In this document: positions 48,540 to 57,781 of the stretch, in pieces | Layout: each line of letters begins with the position of its first letter | Position numbering within the stretch: position 1 is the first letter of the stretch | NCBI GenBank assembly: GCA_024742665.1 | Contig: JANSYA010000006.1 | Coordinates: 62,001-126,000, forward strand | From: a bacterium | GTDB taxonomy: Bacteria; Spirochaetota; Leptospiria; Leptospirales; Leptonemataceae | DNA: 64,000 bases | Direction of reading: 5' to 3' | The notes under the pieces: generated by a model | The model's database searches: none | Told to the model about the DNA's origin: nothing | What the model saw: only the letters and a program-made list of their open reading frames with translations | Position numbers and translations under genes: made by a program

Positions 48540-51500
48540 TAAAATCGAACATCCCCGATCCCGAACACGAATTCAAACTCGTCCTCGCCTGGAATGGGCT
48601 TGAACTTGCCGCCGCCGGCGTAATAAAGCTTCTGCGCCAGAAAGAGACGCAGGGGCAATACCGGAATCTGAATCCGCAGACCGAAACCCCAGGAGTAGAG
48701 GGCTCGATCCAGCGCCAGGTTCCGCGTCGAAAGCACGGCGCGTTTCGGGTCGTTCCAATCCCGCAGGGATCTGAAATGATAACCCTGCTGAAAAAATGTC
48801 AACGGATTTGTCTGGTCGGCCAGCAGCGCCAGCAGGGGTTCCGCCCGGGCCGTCGCCAGATTTTGCACTTCCTGATAGTTCTCGGCGCTCTCTTTCAGGT
48901 CGCCCGTGTATTCTCCGACGTTGTCGAAGATCGTGCCGGAGTCCAGGAAGGCCACCAGCCAGAGAATGCTCGGCTCGATGGGCACCCGGAATTCGGTCGA
49001 ACCCAGCAGCATATGGCTGCCGCCGTCCCGCCAGACCGCGGGATACAGAGCGTCCTGCGGATCGTATCCGCGCAGCGTATTAAAGCCGCCGAGATACAGA
49101 CGGTCTTCCGGTTCAATGTACGGATTTTCTTCTTTATCCTGGGTGCTGCGGAAGGGCGCGGTTTCGTGAGTGAAGGTGCCTTTCAGGCGAACTTCCTGGA
49201 CCACGCGCCAGCGGCGCAGGTTGTTGTTCCGGAAGAATCCGAAGAAGGTATAGTCGAACCAGTACCAGTAATAATTGTAGGAAGCCGTATAACGGTTATA
49301 GTGATCGTCGCCGCCCAGGGCCTGACCGGTGACTTCAATCGAATGGTTCGCGCGAAATCCCTGGGTCGGATTGAAGACGTTGTCGATCGTATTATAGATG
49401 ACGCCGTTCGTCAGGCTCGACTTAAACTGCCAGCCGAGCTCGACTTCTTGCAAGACCGCGTCGTTGACCAGCGACGTCGGCCGGGTCGCCACAGACCAGG
49501 ACGGCGAATAGCTGTGATAGTGGGCCCAGTTGACCAGGAATGAATGCGAGGTGCCAACATCCAGACCGAAACGATTGCGCTCGAATTCGGCGTCTTCGAA
49601 GAGGTCGGTCGAATCGAAGCTGACCGCCAGAGGGCTGACGTCCTGGAAAATGGTCGATTGATAGAAGGCGCCGAGACGCAGCGACCAGGGTCGCGGAAAA
49701 CTGCGATAGCACTCTTCTTCTTCGGCGACGTATTTGAAAATCAAACGGCGAATGCGAACCTTTACCCGATCCAGATTCTCAACGCTTTCGTCATCGCCGC
49801 CTTCTTCGACGTACGTCGCAATTACCGCGCCAATCGAGCGATACTGATTTTGCAGCGATTCAGCCGTCTTTAAGATCGTCGCAAAGTCCTGGGCGTTGTC
49901 GAACTGCGACATCTTGTTGCGCCAGAATGATCCGGTCGTGTCTTCGCAGGTTTCATAGAACCACGGGTCGGTCCATTCGATACCGACCGAACGACGCAGC
50001 GGACCGTACTCCAGACGGCCGCTGATCTTTTCGCCGGCGCCGTTCAGGTTGTTCTCGCCCACTTCCGTAAAGATTGAAAAGCCGGACTGCGTTCCGAAAC
50101 CGCCGCCCATTGAAATCGTGCCCGTGGGCTGTTCCGCCACGTCCAGAATCAGATTCATCTTATCTTCGCTGGAGCCGGGGCGAATCTGCAGGTTGACTTC
50201 TTTGAAGTAGCCCAGGTTAATCAGCTTCTCGCGGCTGCGATTGACCAGCGCCGAGTTGAACAGCTGTCCCTCTTTTACCAGCAGCTCGCGGCGAATTACG
50301 TTTTCCTGGGTCTTTACATAACCCTTGATGATAATATTTTCGATGTATGCCAGCCCGTTTTCGCGCACAACAAAGTGAACGTGGCGCAGGTTGCGACCTT
50401 CTTCTTCGGGATTCTCCAGCAGGCGCTCGCGCAGGCCGGGAATATCGAGCCACTCCGCTTCGGTTTTACAGCGCAAGTCGCTCGCGTTGGTCGGAGACTC
50501 GATCGCGGCGCAGGCCGCGTACTTGTCCAGCGTCTCCATAGTATACGGCATGTTGATATAGACCGGCTGGATCTGAGTGAATACGTAGCCCTGGGTCGAG
50601 TACAGTTCCTGCAGCGACCCGCGGTCGCGAAAGAAACGACCTTCGTCGAAAATTTCGCCGACATCGTCTTCGCTGAATTCCATCGAGCGAACCAGCACCT
50701 CCGGATCATAGATCGGGGTAATGTCGTCCTGCACTTCGCGCTCGGGCGGGTTCAACTCCAGGTTGATCGATCGCGGATCGTGGTCCAGGGAGTAGCCGCC
50801 GAAATAGCTGATCTCACCTTCCAGCAGTTTGTACGTGATAACGACGACCCGGCCTTCCTCGGGACGCCGCGGGTTCACGTACCGGACTTCATAGCCGGTC
50901 GCGCGCGGATCGATTTCCGCGTCCAAAAATCCGCGGCTCTTCGCATACGCCAGGATCTTGAATTTGTCTTCTTCGAACTTCGTTTCCTGAAAGATGCCGT
51001 CGTCCAGCAGGCCGGACTCCTGCTGATCCAGAATGTCCAGCAGATCTTCCGGATCGACCTGCTTCGTGCCCAGAATGTTGATTTTGGAAATCGGAATATT
51101 CGCGCCTTCGTCAATGACATACGATACGGCGATCTGGTTGTTGCGGCGATCGACCCGGCTGACCCGGTACCAGACTTCCGCCAGGAAGAAGCCTTCTTCA
51201 CGATATTTGTTTTCGAGCAGTTGAACCGCGGCTTTGACTTTCTGGGCGGAGTACACGTCCCCTTCCCGAAAATCCAGAACCGTTTTGAGTTCCTGCAGGG
51301 CCAGCTCCTCGGCGCCCAGAAACTTGATGGAACGAATGCGGGGCAGCTCGATGACCTCATAGGTCACCGCGACGCCGCCGTCGGGAGTCAGCCGCACGCG
51401 CATCAGGACATTGGAAAAATAGCCGGTAGAAAAGAGGGCTTTCAGGTCGGTATTCAGCGCCTCTTCGGTGAGAGGCTGGCCATACTGGGTCAAAAGCAGC

Positions 51501-51694
51501 GGATACAGATCGTCCGCGGTAACGTTGCGCAGGCCGACGAATTTCACGTCGCTGACGGGTTTATCGAGATACGCATTCGGCTGCGAAAGCAGCGGCAGCA
51601 TAAAGAGCGAGCCCAGTAAGACCAGGCCCACTAAGAGCAGGCGGGCTCCAGGCGCTCGGTACATCGATCGGATTTTTCGCAATCCGCTGTTCAA
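48539..51694 (-). CDS. bamA: outer-membrane protein assembly factor BamA
   Basis: A 1051-residue Omp85 protein that folds outer-membrane proteins. A signal-anchor lies at ~18-40. Four to five POTRA domains follow (VSDVKFVGLRNVTADDL..., RIRSIKFLGAEEL, ISKINILGTKQVDPEDL, AYIENIIIKGYVKTQENVIRRELL). The barrel (about 560-1051) has the loop-6 motif as LRGYDP instead of the usual VRGF and ends in Phe. It is longer than E. coli BamA (810). An insert with two cysteines (about 395-415) lies between POTRA regions. It is the first gene of the lpxK operon. Confidence 0.93.
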
Positions 51695-51870
51695 TTTGGG
51701 ACAGCCATCCGGATATTTGCCGAAGACTCGCCGGCCAAACCAGAAAATATTCTACCAGATGACCGTCACCCCTAATTCTGCCCCCCTGGCCGGACGCGAG
51801 AACCGCGATCCCGAAGCATCCGCCAGGCATGGCGCGTATCAGAGCGGCCGGCTCCAGAATCTTTTCCCCC

Positions 51871-53589
51871 TCAGGATGCGACAGAGCGATTTCGGGCCAG
51901 AAGCTCCCGGGCGTGTTCGATGACCATTTTTCCGGAGGATTCCCCGCCCAGCATCCGGGCCATTTCTTTCAGGCGCGCCTCCCCCTGGAGTCGCTGTACA
52001 CCCGTCGCTGTCCGCCCGCCCGTGGCGCGTTTTCGAATTGAAAAATGCTGATCGGCCAGGCTCGCGATCTGGTGCAGGTGAGTTACGACCAGCACCTGAC
52101 TCTGACCGGCCAGACGCTTCAGGCGATTACCGATGGTATGCGCCACTTCTCCACCGACTCCCGCGTCGACCTCGTCAAAAACGATGGTTCCGGTCGTCCG
52201 ATGCGCAAAGAAGATCGACTTCAAAGCCAGAGTGATCCGGGACAGCTCGCCCCCGCTCGCGACCTTGCGCAGCGGCTGGAGGGACTCGCCCGTATTCGCA
52301 GCCAGCAGAAACTCGACGCGATCGAGGCCTTTTTCGTGAACCATGAATTTCTGATTGCGTTCGGCGTTCGCAGTCGCGTCGGGATCGACTTCGCGACTGA
52401 CCGCGACCTTGATGCGCGCGCCGGGCATGCCCAACTGAGCGAGCTCTTCCGCGATCTGATCCTCCAGATGCGAGACCACCGCCCGGCGGCGGCGGGACAG
52501 GTCTTCCGCGTGCTCGAAGAGTTCGACCGATGTGATTTGCAAGCGGGAACGCAGCTCGTCCAGCTCCTCTTCGCTCATTTCAATCGAAGCCAGCTCCCGC
52601 AAATAGGCTTCCTGTTTGTGCAAAACGGCCGCGGTCGTCCCGCCGTATTTTTTATGCAGGCGCTGGTAGCCTGTAATTCGATCTGAAATATCTTCCAGGC
52701 GCTCGGGTGAAAAATTCAGCCGATCTTTTTGAGTGCGCAGATAGTCCGCCATCGCCTCCAGCGAATAGACGCTTTCGTTGGTGGCGCCCAGGTGTTCTTC
52801 GATCCCCTGCAATAGATGGCCGTGGCGCTCCAGCAGTTCCAGCACCGAGGCCAGACGATCCAGAACCGAGTGGTCTTCTTCCCGCAGGGTGCTGTAGGCG
52901 GCGCAGAGATCCTGAAAGAGGCGGCCGCTATTCTGCCCCAGGGCCCGTTCCTGCTGCAGCTCTTCGAATTCGCCGTCCCGGGGTTCGAAACCTTCCATTT
53001 CATCGAGGGCGAATTTCAGATAGTCCAGACGCCGTTCGCGCTCGTCGGCTTCGAGGGTGACCGTACGCAGACGGTTGCGCAGATGAATATAGCGGTGATA
53101 CAGAGCCGCGGTTTCGTCTCGCAGCTCGGTTGTGCCGGCAAACATATCCAGACTGTCCAGATGCTGTTCCGGATCGAGTATACGCTGGTGCTCGTGTTGA
53201 CCGTGAACCTCTAACAGATGGCCGGCCAGAGTTCGCACGACTCCCAGGGTCGTCGGCGAACCGTTGATATAAATCCGACCGCGGCCATCGGCAGCGATTT
53301 CCCGGCGGAGTTCCAGGTAGGAGTCGCCGATTTCGATCTTCTTTTCTTCGAGCAGCTGCCGCACGATCGGCAGCGAACCGGTATCAAAGAGCGCTTCAAC
53401 GAATGCCCGGTGCGCCCCCGTTCGCACCAATCCCCCCCCGGCCCGGGCGCCCAGCACCGTATCCAGCGCCGTAAGCAGCAGACTTTTGCCGGCTCCGGTT
53501 TCGCCGGTCATAACGTTGAGTCCGGAGCCGGGTCTCACCCGTAACTCCTCAATGATTCCAAAATTTTCAATTTTTAGTTCGAGCAGCAT
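51871..53589 (-). CDS. recN: DNA repair protein RecN
   Basis: A 572-residue SMC-like ATPase acting at double-strand breaks. The Walker A is GETGAGKS (29-36), preceded by LELKIENFGIIEEL. Family signatures are LLEVHGQHEHQRILDPEQHLDSLDMF and the coiled-coil middle (180-360). The C-terminal half has KVASGGELSRITLALKSIF (ABC signature) and TIVFDEVDAGVGGEVAHTIG (Walker B). The length fits the family. A 176-nt gap separates it from bamA upstream of that operon. Confidence 0.96.
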   Translation of the reverse strand: MLLELKIENFGIIEELRVRPGSGLNVMTGETGAGKSLLLTALDTVLGARAGGGLVRTGAHRAFVEALFDTGSLPIVRQLLEEKKIEIGDSYLELRREIAADGRGRIYINGSPTTLGVVRTLAGHLLEVHGQHEHQRILDPEQHLDSLDMFAGTTELRDETAALYHRYIHLRNRLRTVTLEADERERRLDYLKFALDEMEGFEPRDGEFEELQQERALGQNSGRLFQDLCAAYSTLREEDHSVLDRLASVLELLERHGHLLQGIEEHLGATNESVYSLEAMADYLRTQKDRLNFSPERLEDISDRITGYQRLHKKYGGTTAAVLHKQEAYLRELASIEMSEEELDELRSRLQITSVELFEHAEDLSRRRRAVVSHLEDQIAEELAQLGMPGARIKVAVSREVDPDATANAERNQKFMVHEKGLDRVEFLLAANTGESLQPLRKVASGGELSRITLALKSIFFAHRTTGTIVFDEVDAGVGGEVAHTIGNRLKRLAGQSQVLVVTHLHQIASLADQHFSIRKRATGGRTATGVQRLQGEARLKEMARMLGGESSGKMVIEHARELLARNRSVAS

Positions 53590-53790
53590 GGCGGCATCCT
53601 AAATACTTATCATGCGTATTGCAAATATATTTTTAGCCTTCGGGTGACAAGTGGCACTTTTTTCGCAGCCGGCGGGAAAATTCGAACGGACTGCACGCCG
53701 CTGATTTTGTAACATTGACTGTAACCTTTGCGGGATGCGGGCATCTGAATCACTGCGAACACAGAAATATCGTATTATCAGGAGAGAAAA

Positions 53791-54189
53791 ATGAATATAG
53801 CTACAATCGTAGCCCGGGCTTTTGTCGGGCTGATCTTCGTCGTTTTCGGTCTAAACGGCTTTCTACAGTTTATTCCGCTGCCGGAACTTCCGGAACAGGC
53901 CGGCGCCTTTATGGGCCTATTATTCGGCTCGGGAATTGGAGCCGTCGTGAAGCTGCTGGAAATTATAGGCGGCGGCCTGCTACTGGCCAGCATCGGCACG
54001 AAGCGTTTTGCCCCGCTCGGGATCGTAATTCTCGCCCCGATCGTGGTGGTGATCTTCCTGTTCCACCTGCTGATGGCTCCGGACGGGGGCGCCGGTGTGG
54101 TCATGCCGGGTCTGCTGCTGGCTGCGACCGGTTATCTGGTCTACGCCTATAAAGAGAACTTCGCCGGCATCTTCGCCGATCACGCGTAA
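53791..54189 (+). CDS. DoxX-like membrane protein
   Basis: A 132-residue protein with four membrane helices (ARAFVGLIFVVFGLNGFLQF, VVKLLEIIGGGLLLASI, APIVVVIFLFHLLM, GLLLAATGYLVYAY). The arrangement and the GLNGFLQFIPLP loop match DoxX family members of unclear function. AGGAGAG lies a few bases before the ATG. Direct and inverted repeats follow the stop. Confidence 0.85.
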   Translation: MNIATIVARAFVGLIFVVFGLNGFLQFIPLPELPEQAGAFMGLLFGSGIGAVVKLLEIIGGGLLLASIGTKRFAPLGIVILAPIVVVIFLFHLLMAPDGGAGVVMPGLLLAATGYLVYAYKENFAGIFADHA

Positions 54190-54207
54190 ATTTCGAAGCA
54201 GGACTGA

Positions 54208-54325
54208 GGGCTGCGAGCAAAGCTTGCAGCCCGAATTAGTTTCAGGGCTGCGCCTTCAGTATCTAATTCGGACTTACGGCTGCGCCTTCAGCATCTAATT
54301 CGGACTTACGGCTGCGCCTTCAGTC
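54208..54325. repeat. hairpin followed by a 32-bp tandem repeat
   Basis: GGGCTGC (54208-54214)/GCAGCCC (54226-54232) forms a stem. Two nearly identical 32-bp units start at 54254 and 54286 (CTTCAG[T/C]ATCTAATTCGG...), and a partial third runs into the end of the STAS gene at 54318. The copies differ by one base, which suggests recent duplication. Confidence 0.8.
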
Positions 54326-54664
54326 CTCAGAATGCATGCTTTCGACGGCTTCTTCGACCGTATCGTAAATCTGAAACAGCGTATCGAGCTTGGTAATCGC
54401 CATGACCTCTTTGCCGGTCTGGTGCAAAGCCGCGAGGGCCAGTCGTCCGCTGCGGCTTTTGAAATCCTGCGAAAACTGGATCAGCGTTCCGAGACCGCTG
54501 GAAGAGATCAAAGTTACGTCCCGCAGGGAAAGCACGAGCCGCAGCTTACCGGCCGCGACCCACTCTTCGAGCGAATCGTGCAGCCAGCGCATGCTTTTGA
54601 GATTCATCGGTCCTTCTAATTCAATCACGGTGACAGGACCGATTTGATGCGAAAGTATATCCAT
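54320..54664 (-). CDS. STAS-domain anti-anti-sigma-type protein
   Basis: A 114-residue STAS domain: VTVIELEGPMNLKSMRWLHDSLEEWV and LVLSLRDVTLISSSGLGTLIQFSQDF, with a phosphorylatable Ser in SSSGLG. The start at 54664 (MDILSHQ) is preferred over three codons upstream. It is divergent from the SUFU-like gene. No kinase or sigma factor is nearby. Confidence 0.88.
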   Translation of the reverse strand: MDILSHQIGPVTVIELEGPMNLKSMRWLHDSLEEWVAAGKLRLVLSLRDVTLISSSGLGTLIQFSQDFKSRSGRLALAALHQTGKEVMAITKLDTLFQIYDTVEEAVESMHSED

Positions 54665-54772
54665 CGAACTCAATTCTCACTGACGGCTGTCAGGCTTTAA
54701 TTCCGCTTTCGGGATGCACAGTGATTTTCGCCGCGCAATCCGGGGCTGGCAATCCGAAATTTTTTCATTTAC

Positions 54773-54812
54773 AGGCTGCCACCTGCGAAACCTGCTTCTT
54801 GGCTGGCAGCCT
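54773..54812. promoter_or_regulatory. inverted repeat before the SUFU-like gene
   Basis: AGGCTGCCA (54773-54781) and TGGCAGCCT (54804-54812) form a nine-base stem ending three bases before the ATG at 54816. An RNA stem here would hide the ribosome site. It could also be a protein-binding operator. Confidence 0.5.
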
Positions 54813-54815
54813 CGT

Positions 54816-55847
54816 ATGTCCAAAAACCTGTTGCAAGAAGCCAATCCGTACGGAACGCGCATCGCCACCCTCGAAAACGACGGTCGGACTCTGTATCTGT
54901 ATCTGAGCCCGCCGGAAGATCTTCCGGGCGATACCCGGGCCGTCTGGGTGCGCAATCTGCTGCCGGCTCCCGCGGAAACCGACCACGAAGCGATGCGCGC
55001 CGGACAGGCTCCCCTGCTGCGCCAGGCGGCCTGCGCCCATCCTGAGGGGCTCCCGCTCCCCGAAAATGAAGAGCTGGACCTGGTCTGGTTTTCGGAAGGC
55101 ACGGGCGTCGTGCTCTATCGCAACGGCGAAGCGGAGGCGCTGATCCCGCCCTGGAGCGGAGCCGATGGTTTGCAGGGTTATGCCCGCGAGGCTGTGGCCC
55201 AGGACGTGGGCACGCTGCCGCTGCCGCCCGACAGCCAGCAGGGCTTTCACGATCGCCTGCGGGAAAATCTGGAATTCTGGACGAGTCGTTCGCAAAAATC
55301 TCACTGGGAAAGCTTTCGCGATCGCCTGATTGCCCACTACGAAGCCAGCTACGGACCCCACAAAACCTACTACGCCGTAACCGATCGCGACTATCCGCCT
55401 CTGGCCGTCGCCGAATTCGAAGTCGAAGACGGCTTCATGCTCGCGACCATCGGCATGTCGAATCAGAATATGCCCGGCGTCGAAGGCAACGTCGCCGGCG
55501 ATGCGCCCAACACCCGCATGCGGGCCGAGATCCTCAGCTACACCGCGAACAAAACCGAGTGGCTGCCGGGGGTGCTCGGACGCATGGCGATCTTTCCCTG
55601 GCTGGCGGGGGCCTTCTTCGATCACGGTCACACCTACGAGTCGGGCGTGGACAGCGCGAATTCCAACTTCGTGCTGACCCGGGAATTCGACCGCCTGCAT
55701 CTAAGCGCCCCGGCCGAAATGGTGCTGGACGAGCGCTACCCCGTGAACTGGCTGCTGGCCGCGCCGATTCCCCAGGAATACTTCATGGTCGCGAAGGTCC
55801 GGGGCATCGAACACGTGCTTGAGAAGCTCTACAGTTCGGACGATTGA
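54816..55847 (+). CDS. suppressor-of-fused (SUFU) domain protein
   Basis: A 343-residue cytoplasmic protein. The second half (about 190-340) resembles bacterial SUFU-domain proteins: HYEASYGPHKTYYAVTDRDYPPLAVAEFEVEDGFMLATIGMSNQNMPG, then RAEILSYTANKTEWLPGVLGRMAIFPWLAGAFFDHGHTY and a closing VNWLLAAPIPQEYF. The first half is less clear (about 30-130, beta-rich). SUFU domains are common in bacterial toxin-immunity and polymorphic toxin loci, but no toxin gene is seen here. A start at 54714 is less likely because the inverted repeat lies inside that extension. Confidence 0.75.
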   Translation: MSKNLLQEANPYGTRIATLENDGRTLYLYLSPPEDLPGDTRAVWVRNLLPAPAETDHEAMRAGQAPLLRQAACAHPEGLPLPENEELDLVWFSEGTGVVLYRNGEAEALIPPWSGADGLQGYAREAVAQDVGTLPLPPDSQQGFHDRLRENLEFWTSRSQKSHWESFRDRLIAHYEASYGPHKTYYAVTDRDYPPLAVAEFEVEDGFMLATIGMSNQNMPGVEGNVAGDAPNTRMRAEILSYTANKTEWLPGVLGRMAIFPWLAGAFFDHGHTYESGVDSANSNFVLTREFDRLHLSAPAEMVLDERYPVNWLLAAPIPQEYFMVAKVRGIEHVLEKLYSSDD

Positions 55848-56044
55848 ATCTGTCCAATGCTGGCCGCACCGGGCCGGCTCGAAATCTGCTTGCGCCAGCC
55901 GCTCCGGCGCTGTAAAAATTTTCCAGAAAAACCGCCCGGGCAGCAGGTTTATTCAAGCACGGCCAGGTCGGATCGTGCTAAAAAGAGCTCACAATTTACA
56001 ACACCAACACAGCGTCCGGTCCACGGACGCACGGAGTCAAAATC

Positions 56045-56581
56045 ATGAGATTCGCAAAAGAAATGGCCTTTTATTCCGCCTACCACCAGGAACATCGCAA
56101 CATTATGATCCACGTGATCGGCGTGCCGATGATCAGCTTTTCCCTGCTCGTCGTTCTCAGCTGGGTAAACCTGTTTCAAGTCGGCAGCTTCAACGTAACC
56201 CTGGCGATGGTCTTCACCGCCGTATTGCTTCTATATTATTTCACTCTCGATGTCTATTTCGCCGCCGTGTGCACCGTGCTCTTTGGCAGCCTGCTCGCCC
56301 TGGCGCACTATATCTCGTTTATGGGCCCGACCGTCGGCTGGTCGATCTTCGCCGCCGCACAGATTACCGGCTGGGGATCGCAATTTTACGGCCACTTCGC
56401 CTTCGAAAAGAGCCGCCCGGCGCTCTTCGACAATCTCTTCCAGGCCCTGGTATCCGCTCCGATCTTTGTTGTGGCCGACGTGCACTTCGAACTGGGTTTC
56501 CGCAAAGACCTGGAAGCGCAGGTCAAACAGATCCTGAAAGAACAGGGCAAACTGAAAGACTTCAGCCCCGCAACCGCTTAA
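56045..56581 (+). CDS. Mpo1-like (DUF962) membrane protein
   Basis: A 178-residue protein with four to five membrane helices. FYSAYHQEHRNIMIHVIGVPMI near the N-terminus and GWGSQFYGHFAFEKSRPALFDNLFQALVSAPIFVVADV near the C-terminus are the DUF962 signature. The conserved histidines are those of the fungal Mpo1 dioxygenase, which removes a carbon from 2-hydroxy fatty acids during phytosphingosine breakdown. GGAG precedes the ATG at 56045 by eight bases. The stop lies in a palindrome. The bacterial substrate is not known. Confidence 0.9.
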   Translation: MRFAKEMAFYSAYHQEHRNIMIHVIGVPMISFSLLVVLSWVNLFQVGSFNVTLAMVFTAVLLLYYFTLDVYFAAVCTVLFGSLLALAHYISFMGPTVGWSIFAAAQITGWGSQFYGHFAFEKSRPALFDNLFQALVSAPIFVVADVHFELGFRKDLEAQVKQILKEQGKLKDFSPATA

Positions 56582-56946
56582 GCGGTTGCAGGGCTTTGCC
56601 AGCGGCAAAGGCAGCCGCAGGGTTTGTCTCCGGCAAGACCCTGCGGCTGCGGGCGCAACTGCTTGAGCGCTCGCAGGCCTGATTCGCAAAATCCTCACCT
56701 TCTGACCGCAAGCTCATTCTGCCCTGTAGGATGGCCTGCGGTCAGAGCTGTTTCCGGGAGCCGGCGTCTCGCCCTGCGGGGAGCAGGGCCGCGCTGCCAG
56801 GCCCCCGAGCTCCAGGCAGCGTTGCCTTCATTCGGTTGGCGGCATCCAAAAGAGATTGATTCTCAGACGCATTTTCTTTTCGTGGCCCGGGTCGGGCAGC
56901 CAGGGGATTCCCCGCGAGAGCTTTCCCGCGGGAGTCCTTCGAAACC
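56582..56946. repeat. gene-free stretch with four inverted repeats
   Basis: From the start: a perfect 20-bp palindrome around the Mpo1 stop (56570-56589); CTTTGCC/GGCAAAG (56594-56600/56604-56610); a 13-bp stem 56611-56623/56638-56650; and CTGACCGCA (56702-56710)/TGCGGTCAG (56737-56745). No T-runs follow, so these are not simple terminators. I see no gene. Confidence 0.7.
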
Positions 56947-57732
56947 ATGGACATTTTTCAAACCAACTTCATGCTCGAATACCGCCCCCAGATTTTCGCG
57001 GTCTTCGGCGTCCTGATCATCATCGAAATTATCTGGAATTGGCGGGCGCGCAAGCAGGCCTATAATTTCAAAGAAAGCGCCGCCAATTTCTTTATGTACG
57101 GCACGCTGCTCGCCAGCAAGATCGTGCTGGGCCTGTATCAGATCTGGATCCTGACGCTAACTTACGATCATCGCCTGTTTACGATCGAATCGAATCTCTG
57201 GAGTTTCCTGGCGGTCTTCGTCCTGGCGGAGTTCACCTACTACTGGCAGCATCGCCTCTTTCACGAATCGAAACCTTTTTGGGCGATTCATCTCGTGCAC
57301 CACTCCAGTCCGTGGATGAACCTGTCCACGAGTCTGCGCCTGCCCTGGCTCGATCCAATCGTACAGCCGATCTTTCATTTGCCGATGATCTGGCTGGGCT
57401 TTCATCCCCTGCTGGTCGGCTCGGCCGTTCTACTAAATCTTTTTTATCAATACTGGCTGCACACCGAGATGGTGCCGAAGCTGGGATTTATCGAAGGCTG
57501 GCTGAATACGCCGTCCGCCCACCGCGTGCACCACGCTTCCAACGACATCTACATCGATAAAAACTACGGCGGCATGACGATGATCTTCGATCGTATGTTC
57601 GGAACATACCAGGCGGAAACCGAGCCCGTGCGCTACGGAGTCACGACGGGATTCCAGGGCCACAACCCCTTCAAGATTCAGGTGATCGGCCTGTGGGATC
57701 TGGTGCGCGGGAAATTCAACTATAAAGGCTGA
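56947..57732 (+). CDS. fatty acid hydroxylase/sterol desaturase family membrane enzyme
   Basis: A 261-residue di-iron membrane protein with four to five helices. The His boxes are HRLFH (102-106), HLVHH (115-119), H172 in HTE and HRVHHASN (192-199), as in the PF04116 family. The layout resembles alkylglycerol mono-oxygenase-like and sterol-desaturase-like members. The family hydroxylates lipids. It sits between the Mpo1-like and acyltransferase genes, so a role in modifying membrane lipid is likely. The exact substrate is not known. Confidence 0.9.
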   Translation: MDIFQTNFMLEYRPQIFAVFGVLIIIEIIWNWRARKQAYNFKESAANFFMYGTLLASKIVLGLYQIWILTLTYDHRLFTIESNLWSFLAVFVLAEFTYYWQHRLFHESKPFWAIHLVHHSSPWMNLSTSLRLPWLDPIVQPIFHLPMIWLGFHPLLVGSAVLLNLFYQYWLHTEMVPKLGFIEGWLNTPSAHRVHHASNDIYIDKNYGGMTMIFDRMFGTYQAETEPVRYGVTTGFQGHNPFKIQVIGLWDLVRGKFNYKG

Positions 57733-57781
57733 GCCGCCGCGAGCCGCAAGGCGCTGCTCTGACGAACGCAGGCGAAAGACT

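Noticed and set aside
50375..51619. 414-codon plus-strand frame inside bamA
   Set aside because: Antisense to well-supported POTRA coding sequence and low in complexity, with no recognisable motif.
54254..54325. Possible CRISPR array
   Set aside because: Only two full units directly abut with no unique spacers, and no cas genes are visible.
55819..56682. 287-codon frame overlapping the Mpo1-like gene in another phase
   Set aside because: Arg-rich and without motifs, while the DUF962 signature is in the other frame.
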